Assembly (NCBI GenBank): GCA_030431335.1
Contig: JAUIJH010000050.1
Span: 1 to 32,105 of the forward strand
Direction: 5' to 3'
Origin: Alphaproteobacteria bacterium
Lineage (GTDB): Bacteria; Pseudomonadota; Alphaproteobacteria; Rhizobiales; Amorphaceae
DNA: 32,105 nt
The notes below the pieces were generated by a model. It saw only the letters and a program-made list of their open reading frames with translations. It was not told the origin of the DNA and made no database searches. The position numbers were made by a program, and so were the translations under genes. Positions 25,015 through 32,105 of the stretch are shown here, in pieces (position 1 is the stretch's first letter; each line of letters begins with the position of its first letter).

Positions 25015-26193
25015 TCATGGTAGGAGTTCACGCACCACGGCGTTGGTGAGGAGCCGGGCGCTGTCGGGGATCACGATACGCCGGCCGCGTTGCTCCAGCA
25101 GGCCATCTGCGGCGAGCGAGCGGATGCGTTGCGCGTCGAGGGGCGCTCCGGCACGGCGGTCGTAGGTGTCGCAATCGATGCCCTCGGCCAGGCGCAATCC
25201 CATGAGAAGGGTCTCGGCCCCGATGTCGGCCCGCTCGAGCGGCTCGTCGACCTCCAGGCCGTGGCCGTTCGCCTCGACGGCGGCAAGCCACGCCTCGGGA
25301 TTGTGGATGGTGGCCGTCGCGACGCGCCGATCGCCCTGCGCCAGGCGCCCGTGCGCCCCCGGCCCGATGCCGAGGTAGCGCCCGCCGCGCCAGTAGACGA
25401 GATTGTGCCGCGCCTCGCCGCCCGGGCGCGCGTGATTGGAGACTTCGTAGCGGGCGAAGCCGGCCTGGCGCGTGAGCGCGTCGGTCAGCTCGAAGAGGTC
25501 GGCCGCGAGGTCGTCCTGCGGCACCACCAGCTTGCCCGCCCGCGCGAGGTCGAAGAAGCGCGTGCCCGGCTCGATGGTGAGCTGGTAGAGCGACAGGTGA
25601 TCGCCCGCCAGGTCCAACATCTCGGTGAGCTCTGCGGACCACGCCTCCAGCGTCTGGCCGGGCCGGGCATAGATGAGGTCCGCCGACACGCGCGAGAAGG
25701 TGCGCCGCGCGAAGGCGAGCGCGGCGCGCGCCGTCGCCGCGTCGTGCCGGCGGCCGAGACGCACCAGCTCCGCGTCGTAGAGCGACTGCACGCCGAGCGA
25801 GACGCGGTTGATGCCGGCCGCGGCAAACCCCTGGAAGCGGGCCTGCTCCACGCTGGAAGGGTTGGCCTCCAGCGTGATCTCGGCGTTGCCGGGGAGGCCG
25901 AGCGTGCGGTCGATGGCGCCCAGAACGGCCGCCACCGTGGCCGGCTCCATCAAAGAGGGAGTGCCGCCGCCGAAGAAGACGCTGCGCGGGCTGCGGTCGG
26001 CCGTGCGGGCGGCCAGCGTTTCGAGCTCGCGCACGAGGGCGCGGGCGTAGCGGGGCTGATCGACGGCCCCGTGGCGCACGTGGCTGTTGAAGTCGCAATA
26101 CGGGCACTTCGACTGGCAGAAGGGCCAATGGACGTAGACGCCGAAACCGCCGTCGAGGGTCGCCTCCAGAACGGGTGCTTCGGCTGTGCTCAT
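25015..26193 (-). CDS. hemW: Radical SAM heme chaperone HemW
   Basis: Radical S-adenosylmethionine protein that binds heme and delivers it to respiratory enzymes; once annotated as oxygen-independent coproporphyrinogen oxidase. The 392-residue protein begins with FGVYVHWPFCQSKCPYCDFN, giving the 4Fe-4S ligands Cys26, Cys30 and Cys33. GGGTPSLM (SAM binding) and a C-terminal HemN-type domain follow. It lacks the long N-terminal extension of true HemN, which favours HemW. Its start overlaps the rdgB stop by 1 nt (TGATG), so translation is coupled. Confidence 0.93.
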   Translation of the reverse strand: MSTAEAPVLEATLDGGFGVYVHWPFCQSKCPYCDFNSHVRHGAVDQPRYARALVRELETLAARTADRSPRSVFFGGGTPSLMEPATVAAVLGAIDRTLGLPGNAEITLEANPSSVEQARFQGFAAAGINRVSLGVQSLYDAELVRLGRRHDAATARAALAFARRTFSRVSADLIYARPGQTLEAWSAELTEMLDLAGDHLSLYQLTIEPGTRFFDLARAGKLVVPQDDLAADLFELTDALTRQAGFARYEVSNHARPGGEARHNLVYWRGGRYLGIGPGAHGRLAQGDRRVATATIHNPEAWLAAVEANGHGLEVDEPLERADIGAETLLMGLRLAEGIDCDTYDRRAGAPLDAQRIRSLAADGLLEQRGRRIVIPDSARLLTNAVVRELLP

Positions 26194-26822
26194 CAGCGCT
26201 CCAAATCGATGGCCTCGGCGAACGCGGCGAGCGCGCGGGCCCTGTGGGATAGCGGCGCCGATTCGCCGTGCTTCTCGGCAGCGGTCATCTCACCGAAGGT
26301 GCGCCCGTCGCCGTCGTCGGGGATGAATATGGGGTCATAGCCGAAGCCATGCACGCCCCGCGGCGCATCGGCGATGACGCCATCGGTGCGGCCCTCGAAA
26401 AACAGCGTTTCCTCGCCCGGCCGCGCCAGCGCCAGAACGGCGATGAAAGCGGCCCGCCGCTCGGCGGGTGCGGTGTGGCCGCCCTCCGCCAACAGATCCA
26501 GAACGCGGCCCATCGCCACGGCGAAATCCTTCGACGGCCCGGCCCACCGCGCCGAGTAGATGCCCGGATCGCCGCCGAGCGCGTCCACGGCGACGCCCGA
26601 ATCGTCGGCAAGCGCCGGCAGCCCCAGCGCCCGCGCGGCCGCCTCGGCCTTCAGCGCGGCGTTGCCGGCGAAGGTCGCCTCCGTCTCCTCCGGCTCCGGC
26701 AGCCCGACATCGGCCGCGCCGAGGACGGTGATGCCGGCCGGCTCCAGCAGCTGGCGAAACTCCGCGAGCTTGCCCTTGTTGTGGGTGGCGATCAGCAGCC
26801 GCCCTTCGCCGATCAGGCTCAT
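26193..26822 (-). CDS. rdgB: XTP/dITP diphosphatase (RdgB/HAM1)
   Basis: Housecleaning pyrophosphatase that hydrolyses non-canonical purine triphosphates (XTP, dITP, ITP) to keep them out of DNA and RNA. 209 residues with the family start [18 protein letters not shown], metal-binding [20 protein letters not shown] with RWAG, and C-terminal [10 protein letters not shown] and SHRARAL motifs. Its start overlaps the rph stop by 4 bp (ATGA), and its stop overlaps the hemW start by 1 nt, making a tight rph-rdgB-hemW unit. Confidence 0.96.
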   Translation of the reverse strand: MSLIGEGRLLIATHNKGKLAEFRQLLEPAGITVLGAADVGLPEPEETEATFAGNAALKAEAAARALGLPALADDSGVAVDALGGDPGIYSARWAGPSKDFAVAMGRVLDLLAEGGHTAPAERRAAFIAVLALARPGEETLFFEGRTDGVIADAPRGVHGFGYDPIFIPDDGDGRTFGEMTAAEKHGESAPLSHRARALAAFAEAIDLER

Positions 26823-27532
26823 CCCACCGTCATCTTCTGCAGATCGACGAGGCGCGCGATGCCGGTCTCGGCGAGGTCGAGCAGCCCGTTGAGCTCATCG
26901 CGCGAGAACGGGGCGCCCTCCGCCGTGCCCTGCACCTCGATGATGCGGCCCGATCCGGTCATGACGAAATTGGCATCCGTTTCGGCGGTGGAATCTTCCG
27001 CATAGTCGAGGTCGAGGACCGGGGTGCCGGAGACGATGCCGCAGGAAACCGCGGCGATGTGATCGGTCAGCACGCCGCCACTGTTCATACCGGCCCGCTG
27101 CATGAACGCCAGACAGTCGAAGAGGGCGATCCACGCGCCGGTGATCGCGGCGGTGCGCGTGCCGCCATCGGCCTGGATCACGTCGCAATCGACCGTGATC
27201 TGGCGCTCGCCGAGCGCCTTGCGGTCGACGACGGCGCGCAGGGAGCGGCCGATCAGGCGCTGAATCTCCTGCGTGCGGCCGGACTGCTTGCCGGCCGTCG
27301 CCTCGCGGCGCATCCGTTCGGTGGTGGCGCGCGGCAGCATGCCGTACTCGGCCGTCACCCAGCCCGCGCCGCCCCCGCGCAGCCACGGCGGAACGCGTTC
27401 CTCCAGCGAGGCGGTGCACAGGACGTGCGTTGCGCCGAACTTGACGAGGCAGGAACCCTCGGCATGCTTGGCCACTCCGCGCTCCAGCGTCACGGCCCGC
27501 ATCTCGTCGGCTGCTCTGCCGTCGTGTCGCAT
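26819..27532 (-). CDS. rph: Ribonuclease PH
   Basis: Phosphorolytic 3'-5' exoribonuclease that trims tRNA 3' ends, 237 residues, normal length. Recognisable motifs: [34 protein letters not shown], the RNA-binding [16 protein letters not shown], the phosphate-binding region, and [20 protein letters not shown]. It shows no frameshift. First gene of the rph-rdgB-hemW-glnD series and divergent from hrcA; the 83-bp gap must hold both promoters. Confidence 0.97.
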   Translation of the reverse strand: MRHDGRAADEMRAVTLERGVAKHAEGSCLVKFGATHVLCTASLEERVPPWLRGGGAGWVTAEYGMLPRATTERMRREATAGKQSGRTQEIQRLIGRSLRAVVDRKALGERQITVDCDVIQADGGTRTAAITGAWIALFDCLAFMQRAGMNSGGVLTDHIAAVSCGIVSGTPVLDLDYAEDSTAETDANFVMTGSGRIIEVQGTAEGAPFSRDELNGLLDLAETGIARLVDLQKMTVG

Positions 27533-27615
27533 TGTCTTTCTCCTGGTTTCAGCGGTTGGTTGGCATAGATCAAGCCTGTGCGATAGGGCTAGGATCGATG
27601 TTGAAGGGCTTGGCT

Positions 27616-28683
27616 ATGCACTTGGTGGACGTCACAGCCGACGCGATCGAGCTCGACGAGCGCAGTCAGTACATTTTCCGGCAGATCGTCGATGCCTATC
27701 TGACGACGGGTGACCCCGTGGGCTCGCGCTCCATCTCCAAGGCGCTGCCCAACAAGCTGTCGCCCGCGTCCGTGCGCAACGTGATGAGCGACCTGGAGAG
27801 CCTCGGCCTCATCTACGCACCGCACACCAGCGCCGGACGGCTGCCGACCGACCGCGGCCTGCGCTTTTTCGTCGATGCTCTGCTCAACGTGGGCGAACTC
27901 AGCCAGGAGGAACGCGAGGGCATCGAGGCCGGCGTCGCGGGCGCGGGGGCCGGTGCGGTGGACGACGCGCTCAACAAGGCCTCGATGATGCTGTCGGGCC
28001 TGTCCTCGGGGGCTGGCGTGGTGCTGACGGCGACGCAGGACATCCGCGTCAAGCACATCGAGTTCGTGGCGCTCGACCCGGGCAAGGGGCTGGTGGTGCT
28101 GGTGGGCGAGGACGGGACGGTGGAGAACCGGCTCGTCGACCTGCCCTTCGGGCTGCCGCCATCGGCGCTGCGGGAAGCCTCCAACTACCTCAACGCGCAT
28201 CTGCGCGGCGTCACCGTGAGCGAGGCGCGGGCCGAGATCGCGCGCCACGCCAGCGCCGCCCGCGCCGAGCTGGACGAGCTGACGGCCAAGCTCATCGAGG
28301 ACGGCATCGCCTCCTGGGCCGACACCTCGACGCGCGATCCGGGCACGTTGATCGTGCATGGCCGCGCCAACCTCCTGCAAGACCTCGATATGCGCGACGA
28401 TGTGGACCGCGTCCGCCGCCTGCTGGACGATCTGGAGGCCAAAAAGGAGCTGATGCAGCTCCTGTCGCTGACCGAGACCGGCGAAGGGGTGCGCATCTTC
28501 ATCGGCTCGGAGAACAAATTGTTCTCGCTGTCCGGCTCCTCGCTGATCCTGTCGCCCTATCACGACCACCAGCGCCGGGTGGTTGGCGTACTCGGTATTA
28601 TCGGCCCGACCCGGCTCAACTACGCCAAGATCATCCCCGCCGTGGACTACACGGCACAGGTCGTGTCCCGGCTCCTCAAGTGA
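27616..28683 (+). CDS. hrcA: Heat-inducible transcription repressor HrcA
   Basis: Repressor of chaperone genes that binds CIRCE elements. 355 residues from the ATG at 27616. N-terminal winged helix: [27 protein letters not shown] and [19 protein letters not shown], then [20 protein letters not shown]. The GAF-like domain follows, with [25 protein letters not shown] near the C-terminus. AAGGG seven bases upstream favours ATG 27616; ATG 27598 (six residues longer) has an AGGA only 3 nt away. Unusually, grpE is not the next gene. No CIRCE was seen upstream, so autoregulation through CIRCE is not evident. Confidence 0.95.
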   Translation: MHLVDVTADAIELDERSQYIFRQIVDAYLTTGDPVGSRSISKALPNKLSPASVRNVMSDLESLGLIYAPHTSAGRLPTDRGLRFFVDALLNVGELSQEEREGIEAGVAGAGAGAVDDALNKASMMLSGLSSGAGVVLTATQDIRVKHIEFVALDPGKGLVVLVGEDGTVENRLVDLPFGLPPSALREASNYLNAHLRGVTVSEARAEIARHASAARAELDELTAKLIEDGIASWADTSTRDPGTLIVHGRANLLQDLDMRDDVDRVRRLLDDLEAKKELMQLLSLTETGEGVRIFIGSENKLFSLSGSSLILSPYHDHQRRVVGVLGIIGPTRLNYAKIIPAVDYTAQVVSRLLK

Positions 28684-28840
28684 CGCAACCCGGAGGCAGG
28701 CTTCGACGTTTATTCACGTGGAACCGGACCTCGATTAAGGTTGTGCGTACGAAGTCCGGAGCGCGGTTCGGCGGGGCATGGCGCAAGCCACTGGAACCAT
28801 AGTAAAGTCCGCGGCGAATGAAGCGCCTTGGAGAAATGAG

Positions 28841-29149
28841 ATGAGATACGCACTGGCAGGGCTGCTGCTCGTGGGGGGTCTGGGGGTTGCAGAAGCCCAG
28901 AACGTCCCGGAGATCACAGTGACGCCGCGAAATGGTTTGGGCGGCTCCACGTATGTTGGTCCTTATGGGCCTGACCTGCCTGGTGTGTACATGTTTTCTG
29001 GTCGGGCGGACCTCGCCTCGCCCGACCTCACCACCGGCGGCCGGCCGATTCCGTCGCTGCAGAAAATTCCCAGCGAGTATTCCTACCAGAACCCGCTGCC
29101 GATTCTCGACAGCTGGCACGGCACGCTGGGCGGCGGCATCCCCTTCTAG
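28841..29149 (+). CDS. Small secreted protein, unknown
   Basis: A 102-residue protein beginning MRYALAGLLLVGGLGVAEA, a signal peptide with probable cleavage at AEA|QNV. The mature part is Gly/Pro/Ser rich (TPRNGLGGSTYVGPYGPDLP) with no Cys or transmembrane segment, so it is probably periplasmic or surface located. The ATG at 28841 has GGAG seven bases upstream and directly starts the signal peptide; upstream in-frame starts are less likely. I do not recognise the family. It sits alone between hrcA and the aspartate aminotransferase gene. Confidence 0.7.
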   Translation: MRYALAGLLLVGGLGVAEAQNVPEITVTPRNGLGGSTYVGPYGPDLPGVYMFSGRADLASPDLTTGGRPIPSLQKIPSEYSYQNPLPILDSWHGTLGGGIPF

Positions 29150-29268
29150 GGACGCGGCCGCACTGCTTCACGCGTTGGATAGTGTACCCTTCCCGGCCGG
29201 AGCGCCCGCCGGGCAGGGCAACTTTAATTGTGCAACATATACTTGAAGGCCGGCCAGGAGATGTCGAT

Positions 29269-29298
29269 AAGGAGGAGGCGACAACCCTCTCACTCCTT
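29269..29298 (+). promoter_or_regulatory. Leader hairpin with Shine-Dalgarno/anti-Shine-Dalgarno before aspC
   Basis: AAGGAGGAGG (29269-29278) can pair with CCTC (29286-29289) and CTCCTT (29293-29298), giving AAGGAG/CTCCTT plus GAGG/CCTC around a CGACAAC loop. The next start codon, ATG 29310, has no Shine-Dalgarno within 15 nt. The hairpin may therefore control translation of the aminotransferase. Confidence 0.4.
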
Positions 29299-29309
29299 GG
29301 TGCTTTTGA

Positions 29310-30512
<1,203 letters not shown>

Positions 30513-30546
30513 GTAGCCGACAACTTACCGCCAGGGAAACACAACG

Positions 30547-31035
30547 ATGAAAATGTTGATCGCCATTGCGGCCGTCATGATGACGGCGCTCCTCCCCGCC
30601 TCCAACGCCAGCGCCGAAGCGTCGATCCGTATCGGCACGCTCGAGTGCCGGGTCGCCTCCGATGTCGGCTTCATCGTCGGCTCGAAGGCTGGCCTCTCCT
30701 GCCAGTTCAAGCGGGCCAACGGCACCGTCGAAGAGTATGAAGGCTCCATCACCAAGATCGGGGTCGACGTCGGCTTCACCTCCGACACCGTGATCATCTG
30801 GGCCGTGCTCGCGCCTGCCTCCAAGAACGAGCCGGGCCTCCTGGAAGGCCGCTACTACGGCGTGTCCGCCGAGGCCACTGCCGGCGTCGGCGTCGGCGCC
30901 AACGCGCTGATCGGCGGCTTCGACAGCGCGATCAACCTGCAGCCGCTGTCGGTCCAGGGCCAAACCGGTGTCGACATCGCCGCTGGCGTTGCCGAGATGC
31001 ACCTGCGCTACGCGGCGCCGCCCACCAAGGGCTGA
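30547..31035 (+). CDS. DUF992 family secreted protein
   Basis: Exported protein of 162 residues with a signal peptide MKMLIAIAAVMMTALLPASNASA (cleavage near ASA|EAS). The mature part RIGTLECRVASDVGFIVGSK, then LSCQFKRANGTVEEYEGSI, contains the two conserved Cys of DUF992 (PF06186), likely a disulfide. Gly-rich strands VSAEATAGVGVGANALIGG suggest a beta-rich fold. The family is common in Rhizobiales and has no known function. It starts 34 bp after the aminotransferase stop and is followed by a clear terminator, so the two probably form one unit. Confidence 0.88.
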   Translation: MKMLIAIAAVMMTALLPASNASAEASIRIGTLECRVASDVGFIVGSKAGLSCQFKRANGTVEEYEGSITKIGVDVGFTSDTVIIWAVLAPASKNEPGLLEGRYYGVSAEATAGVGVGANALIGGFDSAINLQPLSVQGQTGVDIAAGVAEMHLRYAAPPTKG

Positions 31036-31063
31036 CGCGACAGCCCACCGCGCGAAGCGATCG

Positions 31064-31094
31064 GAGGCCGGCTTTTGCCGGCCTCTTTTCGTTT
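31064..31094 (+). terminator. Intrinsic terminator after DUF992 gene
   Basis: GAGGCCGGC (31064-31072), loop TTTT, GCCGGCCTC (31077-31085), followed by TTTTCGTTT. A 9-bp GC-rich stem with a U-rich tail, 29 bp after the stop codon; a textbook factor-independent terminator. Confidence 0.9.
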
Positions 31095-31133
31095 CCGGGC
31101 GGGCTTTCCATTTTTCGCGGGAAGCGGTCGCCC

Positions 31134-31149
31134 TGTGACACGGGTCACG
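31134..31149 (+). promoter_or_regulatory. CRP/FNR-like palindrome, copy 1
   Basis: TGTGA-N6-TCACG, one base from the CRP consensus TGTGA-N6-TCACA, located 66 bp before the start codon of the small secreted protein gene. The same element recurs upstream of the second copy. Binding protein is inferred only. Confidence 0.45.
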
Positions 31150-31173
31150 TGAGGGTGAACTCTTCGTAACCAT

Positions 31174-31206
31174 CTCCGGTGTGTCGAAACGAAACACCAA
31201 CCGGAG
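31174..31206 (+). promoter_or_regulatory. 5' leader hairpin covering the Shine-Dalgarno, copy 1
   Basis: CTCCGGT (31174-31180) pairs with ACCGGAG (31200-31206), and inner GTGT (31181-31184) with ACAC (31194-31197). The Shine-Dalgarno GGAG (31203-31206), eight bases before ATG 31215, lies in the 3' arm, so the fold would block ribosome binding. Candidate RNA thermometer or protein-controlled leader, if the transcript starts upstream of 31174. Confidence 0.45.
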
Positions 31207-31214
31207 ACGAGAAA

Positions 31215-31577
31215 ATGACCATCAAGTCCACCATCATCGGTGCCACGACCGCCATCGTCATCGCCGCCACTTCGGTTGCGGTTCCCACCACTGCCTCCGC
31301 CTCGCCCTTCGCCGCGCTCAACGGCGCGCAGGTCGAAACGCAGGCCGCGGGTGTCGTCGAGGTCAAGCGGCGCCGTCATCGCGGTCACCGCCGCCACCAC
31401 CACGGCGGCGTGAACGCCGGCACGGCAGCCGCCATCGGCGTGGGTGCCCTGATCCTGGGCGCGGCCGTCGCCGCCAGCGCCGCCAATGCCGGGCCCCGCT
31501 GCCGCACCGTCCGTGTCGAGCGCTGGAGCCCCCGCTACCAGGCCTACGTCATCCGCAAGGAACGCGTCTGCAACTGA
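31215..31577 (+). CDS. Small secreted cationic protein, tandem copy 1
   Basis: A 120-residue exported protein. The signal peptide MTIKSTIIGATTAIVIAATS... is cleaved near ASA|SPF (about residue 30). A strongly basic His/Arg cluster (KRRRHRGHRRHHHGG) follows, then a Gly/Ala-rich hydrophobic segment (GVNAGTAAAIGVGALILGAA) that could insert in a membrane, and a C-terminal region PRCRTVRVERWSPRYQAYVI ending in ERVCN, with two Cys able to form a disulfide. The layout recalls small rhizobial envelope proteins such as BA14K-like ones, but I cannot assign a family. The His-rich patch could bind metal. The start is fixed by GGAG and the signal peptide. A second copy begins at 32001. Confidence 0.75.
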   Translation: MTIKSTIIGATTAIVIAATSVAVPTTASASPFAALNGAQVETQAAGVVEVKRRRHRGHRRHHHGGVNAGTAAAIGVGALILGAAVAASAANAGPRCRTVRVERWSPRYQAYVIRKERVCN

Positions 31578-31606
31578 TCCACCGACCCATCGATCTCCCC
31601 AGTCGG

Positions 31607-31626
31607 CGCCCCGCTCTCGCGGGGCG
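31607..31626 (+). terminator. Probable terminator after copy 1
   Basis: CGCCCCGC / GCGGGGCG stem (31607-31614 and 31619-31626) with a TCTC loop, 29 bp after the stop codon, followed by TTCGGCGTTT. The stem is very stable but the U-tract is interrupted. Confidence 0.6.
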
Positions 31627-31689
31627 TTCGGCGTTTGGGGGCTCGTTCCCAGCCCGGCGACCGCCCGACGCAGCTTAGCGAGCACGCGC

Positions 31690-31869
31690 GGCACTGCCGT
31701 TGCGGATTGGCGCGCCGGAGCCGTCAGGCTCTCAAGGCTGTCCAAACCTTGCAATGGTGGCGAAAGCTTGCGCGAGGAACTCGCCCGGTCTTGTGGCGCT
31801 CAACTTTGCTTCTGAAGGCTAAAATTCGTGGGCGGGAAAACAAAAAGCCCGCTGTGGAGCGGGCTTTTT
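31690..31869 (+). ncRNA. Possible small RNA ending in an orphan terminator
   Basis: Between the two secreted-protein copies lie three short stems: GAGCC/GGCTC (31718-31731), CAAGG/CCTTG (31733-31751) and GCGAG/CTCGC (31772-31784). A near-ideal terminator follows at 31842-31869. No open frame of coding quality covers this stretch. The 5' end and promoter are not identifiable and no known RNA family was recognised. The region could equally be decayed intergenic DNA. Confidence 0.3.
31842..31869. terminator. Perfect bidirectional terminator
   Basis: AAAAAGCCCGCT (31842-31853) and AGCGGGCTTTTT (31858-31869) form a perfect 12-bp inverted repeat around GTGG. The A-tract and T-tract make it functional on both strands. 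The upstream gene already has its own hairpin at 31607-31626. Confidence 0.85.
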
Positions 31870-31917
31870 AGCGTCGGTCAGGGCGGCAAGAGGTTTTTTT
31901 GGCCGGAGCGGACAGGG

Positions 31918-31933
31918 TGTGACCGAGGTCACG
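31918..31933 (+). promoter_or_regulatory. CRP/FNR-like palindrome, copy 2
   Basis: TGTGA-N6-TCACG; the inner 14 bases GTGACCGAGGTCAC are a perfect palindrome. It lies 68 bp before the second small-protein start, nearly the same spacing as copy 1. The half sites are conserved while the central six bases differ from copy 1. Confidence 0.45.
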
Positions 31934-31957
31934 TGAGGATTAACGGGCTGTAACCAT

Positions 31958-31993
31958 CTTCGGTGTGTCGAAGCGAAACACAAGCAACCGGAG
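31958..31993 (+). promoter_or_regulatory. 5' leader hairpin covering the Shine-Dalgarno, copy 2
   Basis: CTTCGGT (31958-31964) pairs with ACCGGAG (31987-31993); one C-G pair of copy 1 becomes a T-G wobble, so pairing is kept. The inner GTGT/ACAC stem is unchanged. GGAG (31990-31993) is seven bases before ATG 32001. Three extra bases lie in the 3' side of the loop. Confidence 0.45.
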
Positions 31994-32000
31994 ACGAGCA

Positions 32001-32105
32001 ATGACCTTCAAGTCCACCTTCATCGGTGCCACCACCGCCATCGCCATCGCCGCCACTTCGGTTGCGATCCCCACCACTGCCTCCGCCTCGCCCTTCGCCG
32101 CGCTC
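32001..32105 (+). CDS. Small secreted cationic protein, tandem copy 2, cut by window end
   Basis: The first 35 codons of a second copy of the gene at 31215. The visible part is the signal peptide and first mature residues, differing from copy 1 at four positions (Ile3Phe, Ile7Phe, Val15Ala, Val23Ile), all conservative. The reading frame is intact to the window edge and the upstream Shine-Dalgarno and leader are preserved, so this looks like a functional paralogue. Whether the His/Arg-rich mature part is conserved cannot be seen. Confidence 0.7.
   Translation, partial: MTFKSTFIGATTAIAIAATSVAIPTTASASPFAAL

Noticed and set aside
22485..25049. 854-codon open frame on the plus strand opposite glnD
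   Set aside because: Low-complexity translation; glnD on the other strand has all expected domains.
27533..27615. CIRCE element (TTAGCACTC-N9-GAGTGCTAA) upstream of hrcA
   Set aside because: No matching inverted repeat is present in the interval.
31215..31577. Assignment of the small cationic protein as a BA14K family member
   Set aside because: Overall layout is similar, but the characteristic C-terminal repeat is not matched well enough.

Overview
The window is a dense stretch of high-GC chromosome. Gene content and order suggest an alphaproteobacterium, most likely of the Rhizobiales/Hyphomicrobiales: glnD next to murJ, rph divergent from hrcA, a PetP/PetR-like MarR-OmpR pair beside ilvE, and DUF992 and DUF1194 proteins. 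This is inference from gene families; genus cannot be assigned. No tRNA, rRNA, CRISPR array, transposase or integrase was seen, and base composition is fairly uniform, so this looks like core chromosome rather than an island.

Layout. 1-924: a truncated aldo/keto reductase (-). 1339-2880: an acyl-CoA synthetase-like ligase (+), convergent with a complete branched-chain amino acid-type ABC transporter operon, livK-livG-livF-livH-livM (8010 down to 2924, -). Upstream lie a YihY/BrkB membrane protein (-) and a branched-chain amino acid aminotransferase (-). The aminotransferase is divergent from a MarR regulator, an OmpR-type response regulator and an EnvZ-like histidine kinase (10356-12957, +). 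Then come an enolase-superfamily enzyme, a DUF1194 secreted protein, a CobB-type amidotransferase overlapping it, and an arginase, all +. A cold-shock protein (-), an atypical SDR (+) and a COG4091 dehydrogenase-like protein with a SAF domain (-) follow. 20358-27532 (-) is housekeeping: rph-rdgB-hemW-glnD overlapping or closely packed, then murJ. hrcA is divergent at 27616. The right end carries a small secreted protein, aspartate aminotransferase, a DUF992 protein, and two tandem copies of a small secreted cationic protein gene, the second cut by the window end.

How the genes fit together. The Liv transporter, IlvE and AspC point to amino-acid uptake and transamination; arginase adds nitrogen release from arginine and GlnD nitrogen sensing. 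The ligase, enolase-type enzyme, SDR and COG4091 protein are probably catabolic enzymes of unknown substrate. MarR-RR-HK is a regulatory cassette and HrcA, Csp and the small envelope proteins are stress-linked.

Most unusual signals. The last 1 kb holds a duplicated expression cassette: a TGTGA-N6-TCACG palindrome, then a leader hairpin whose 3' arm contains the Shine-Dalgarno, then the small secreted protein gene. Between the copies lies an unexplained strong terminator that may end a small RNA. Other points are an aspartate aminotransferase leader whose only strong Shine-Dalgarno is about 30 nt from the start and can pair with a CTCCTT next to the start, an SDR lacking the catalytic Tyr/Lys, an arginase with Asn-to-His in the substrate loop, and hrcA without adjacent grpE.
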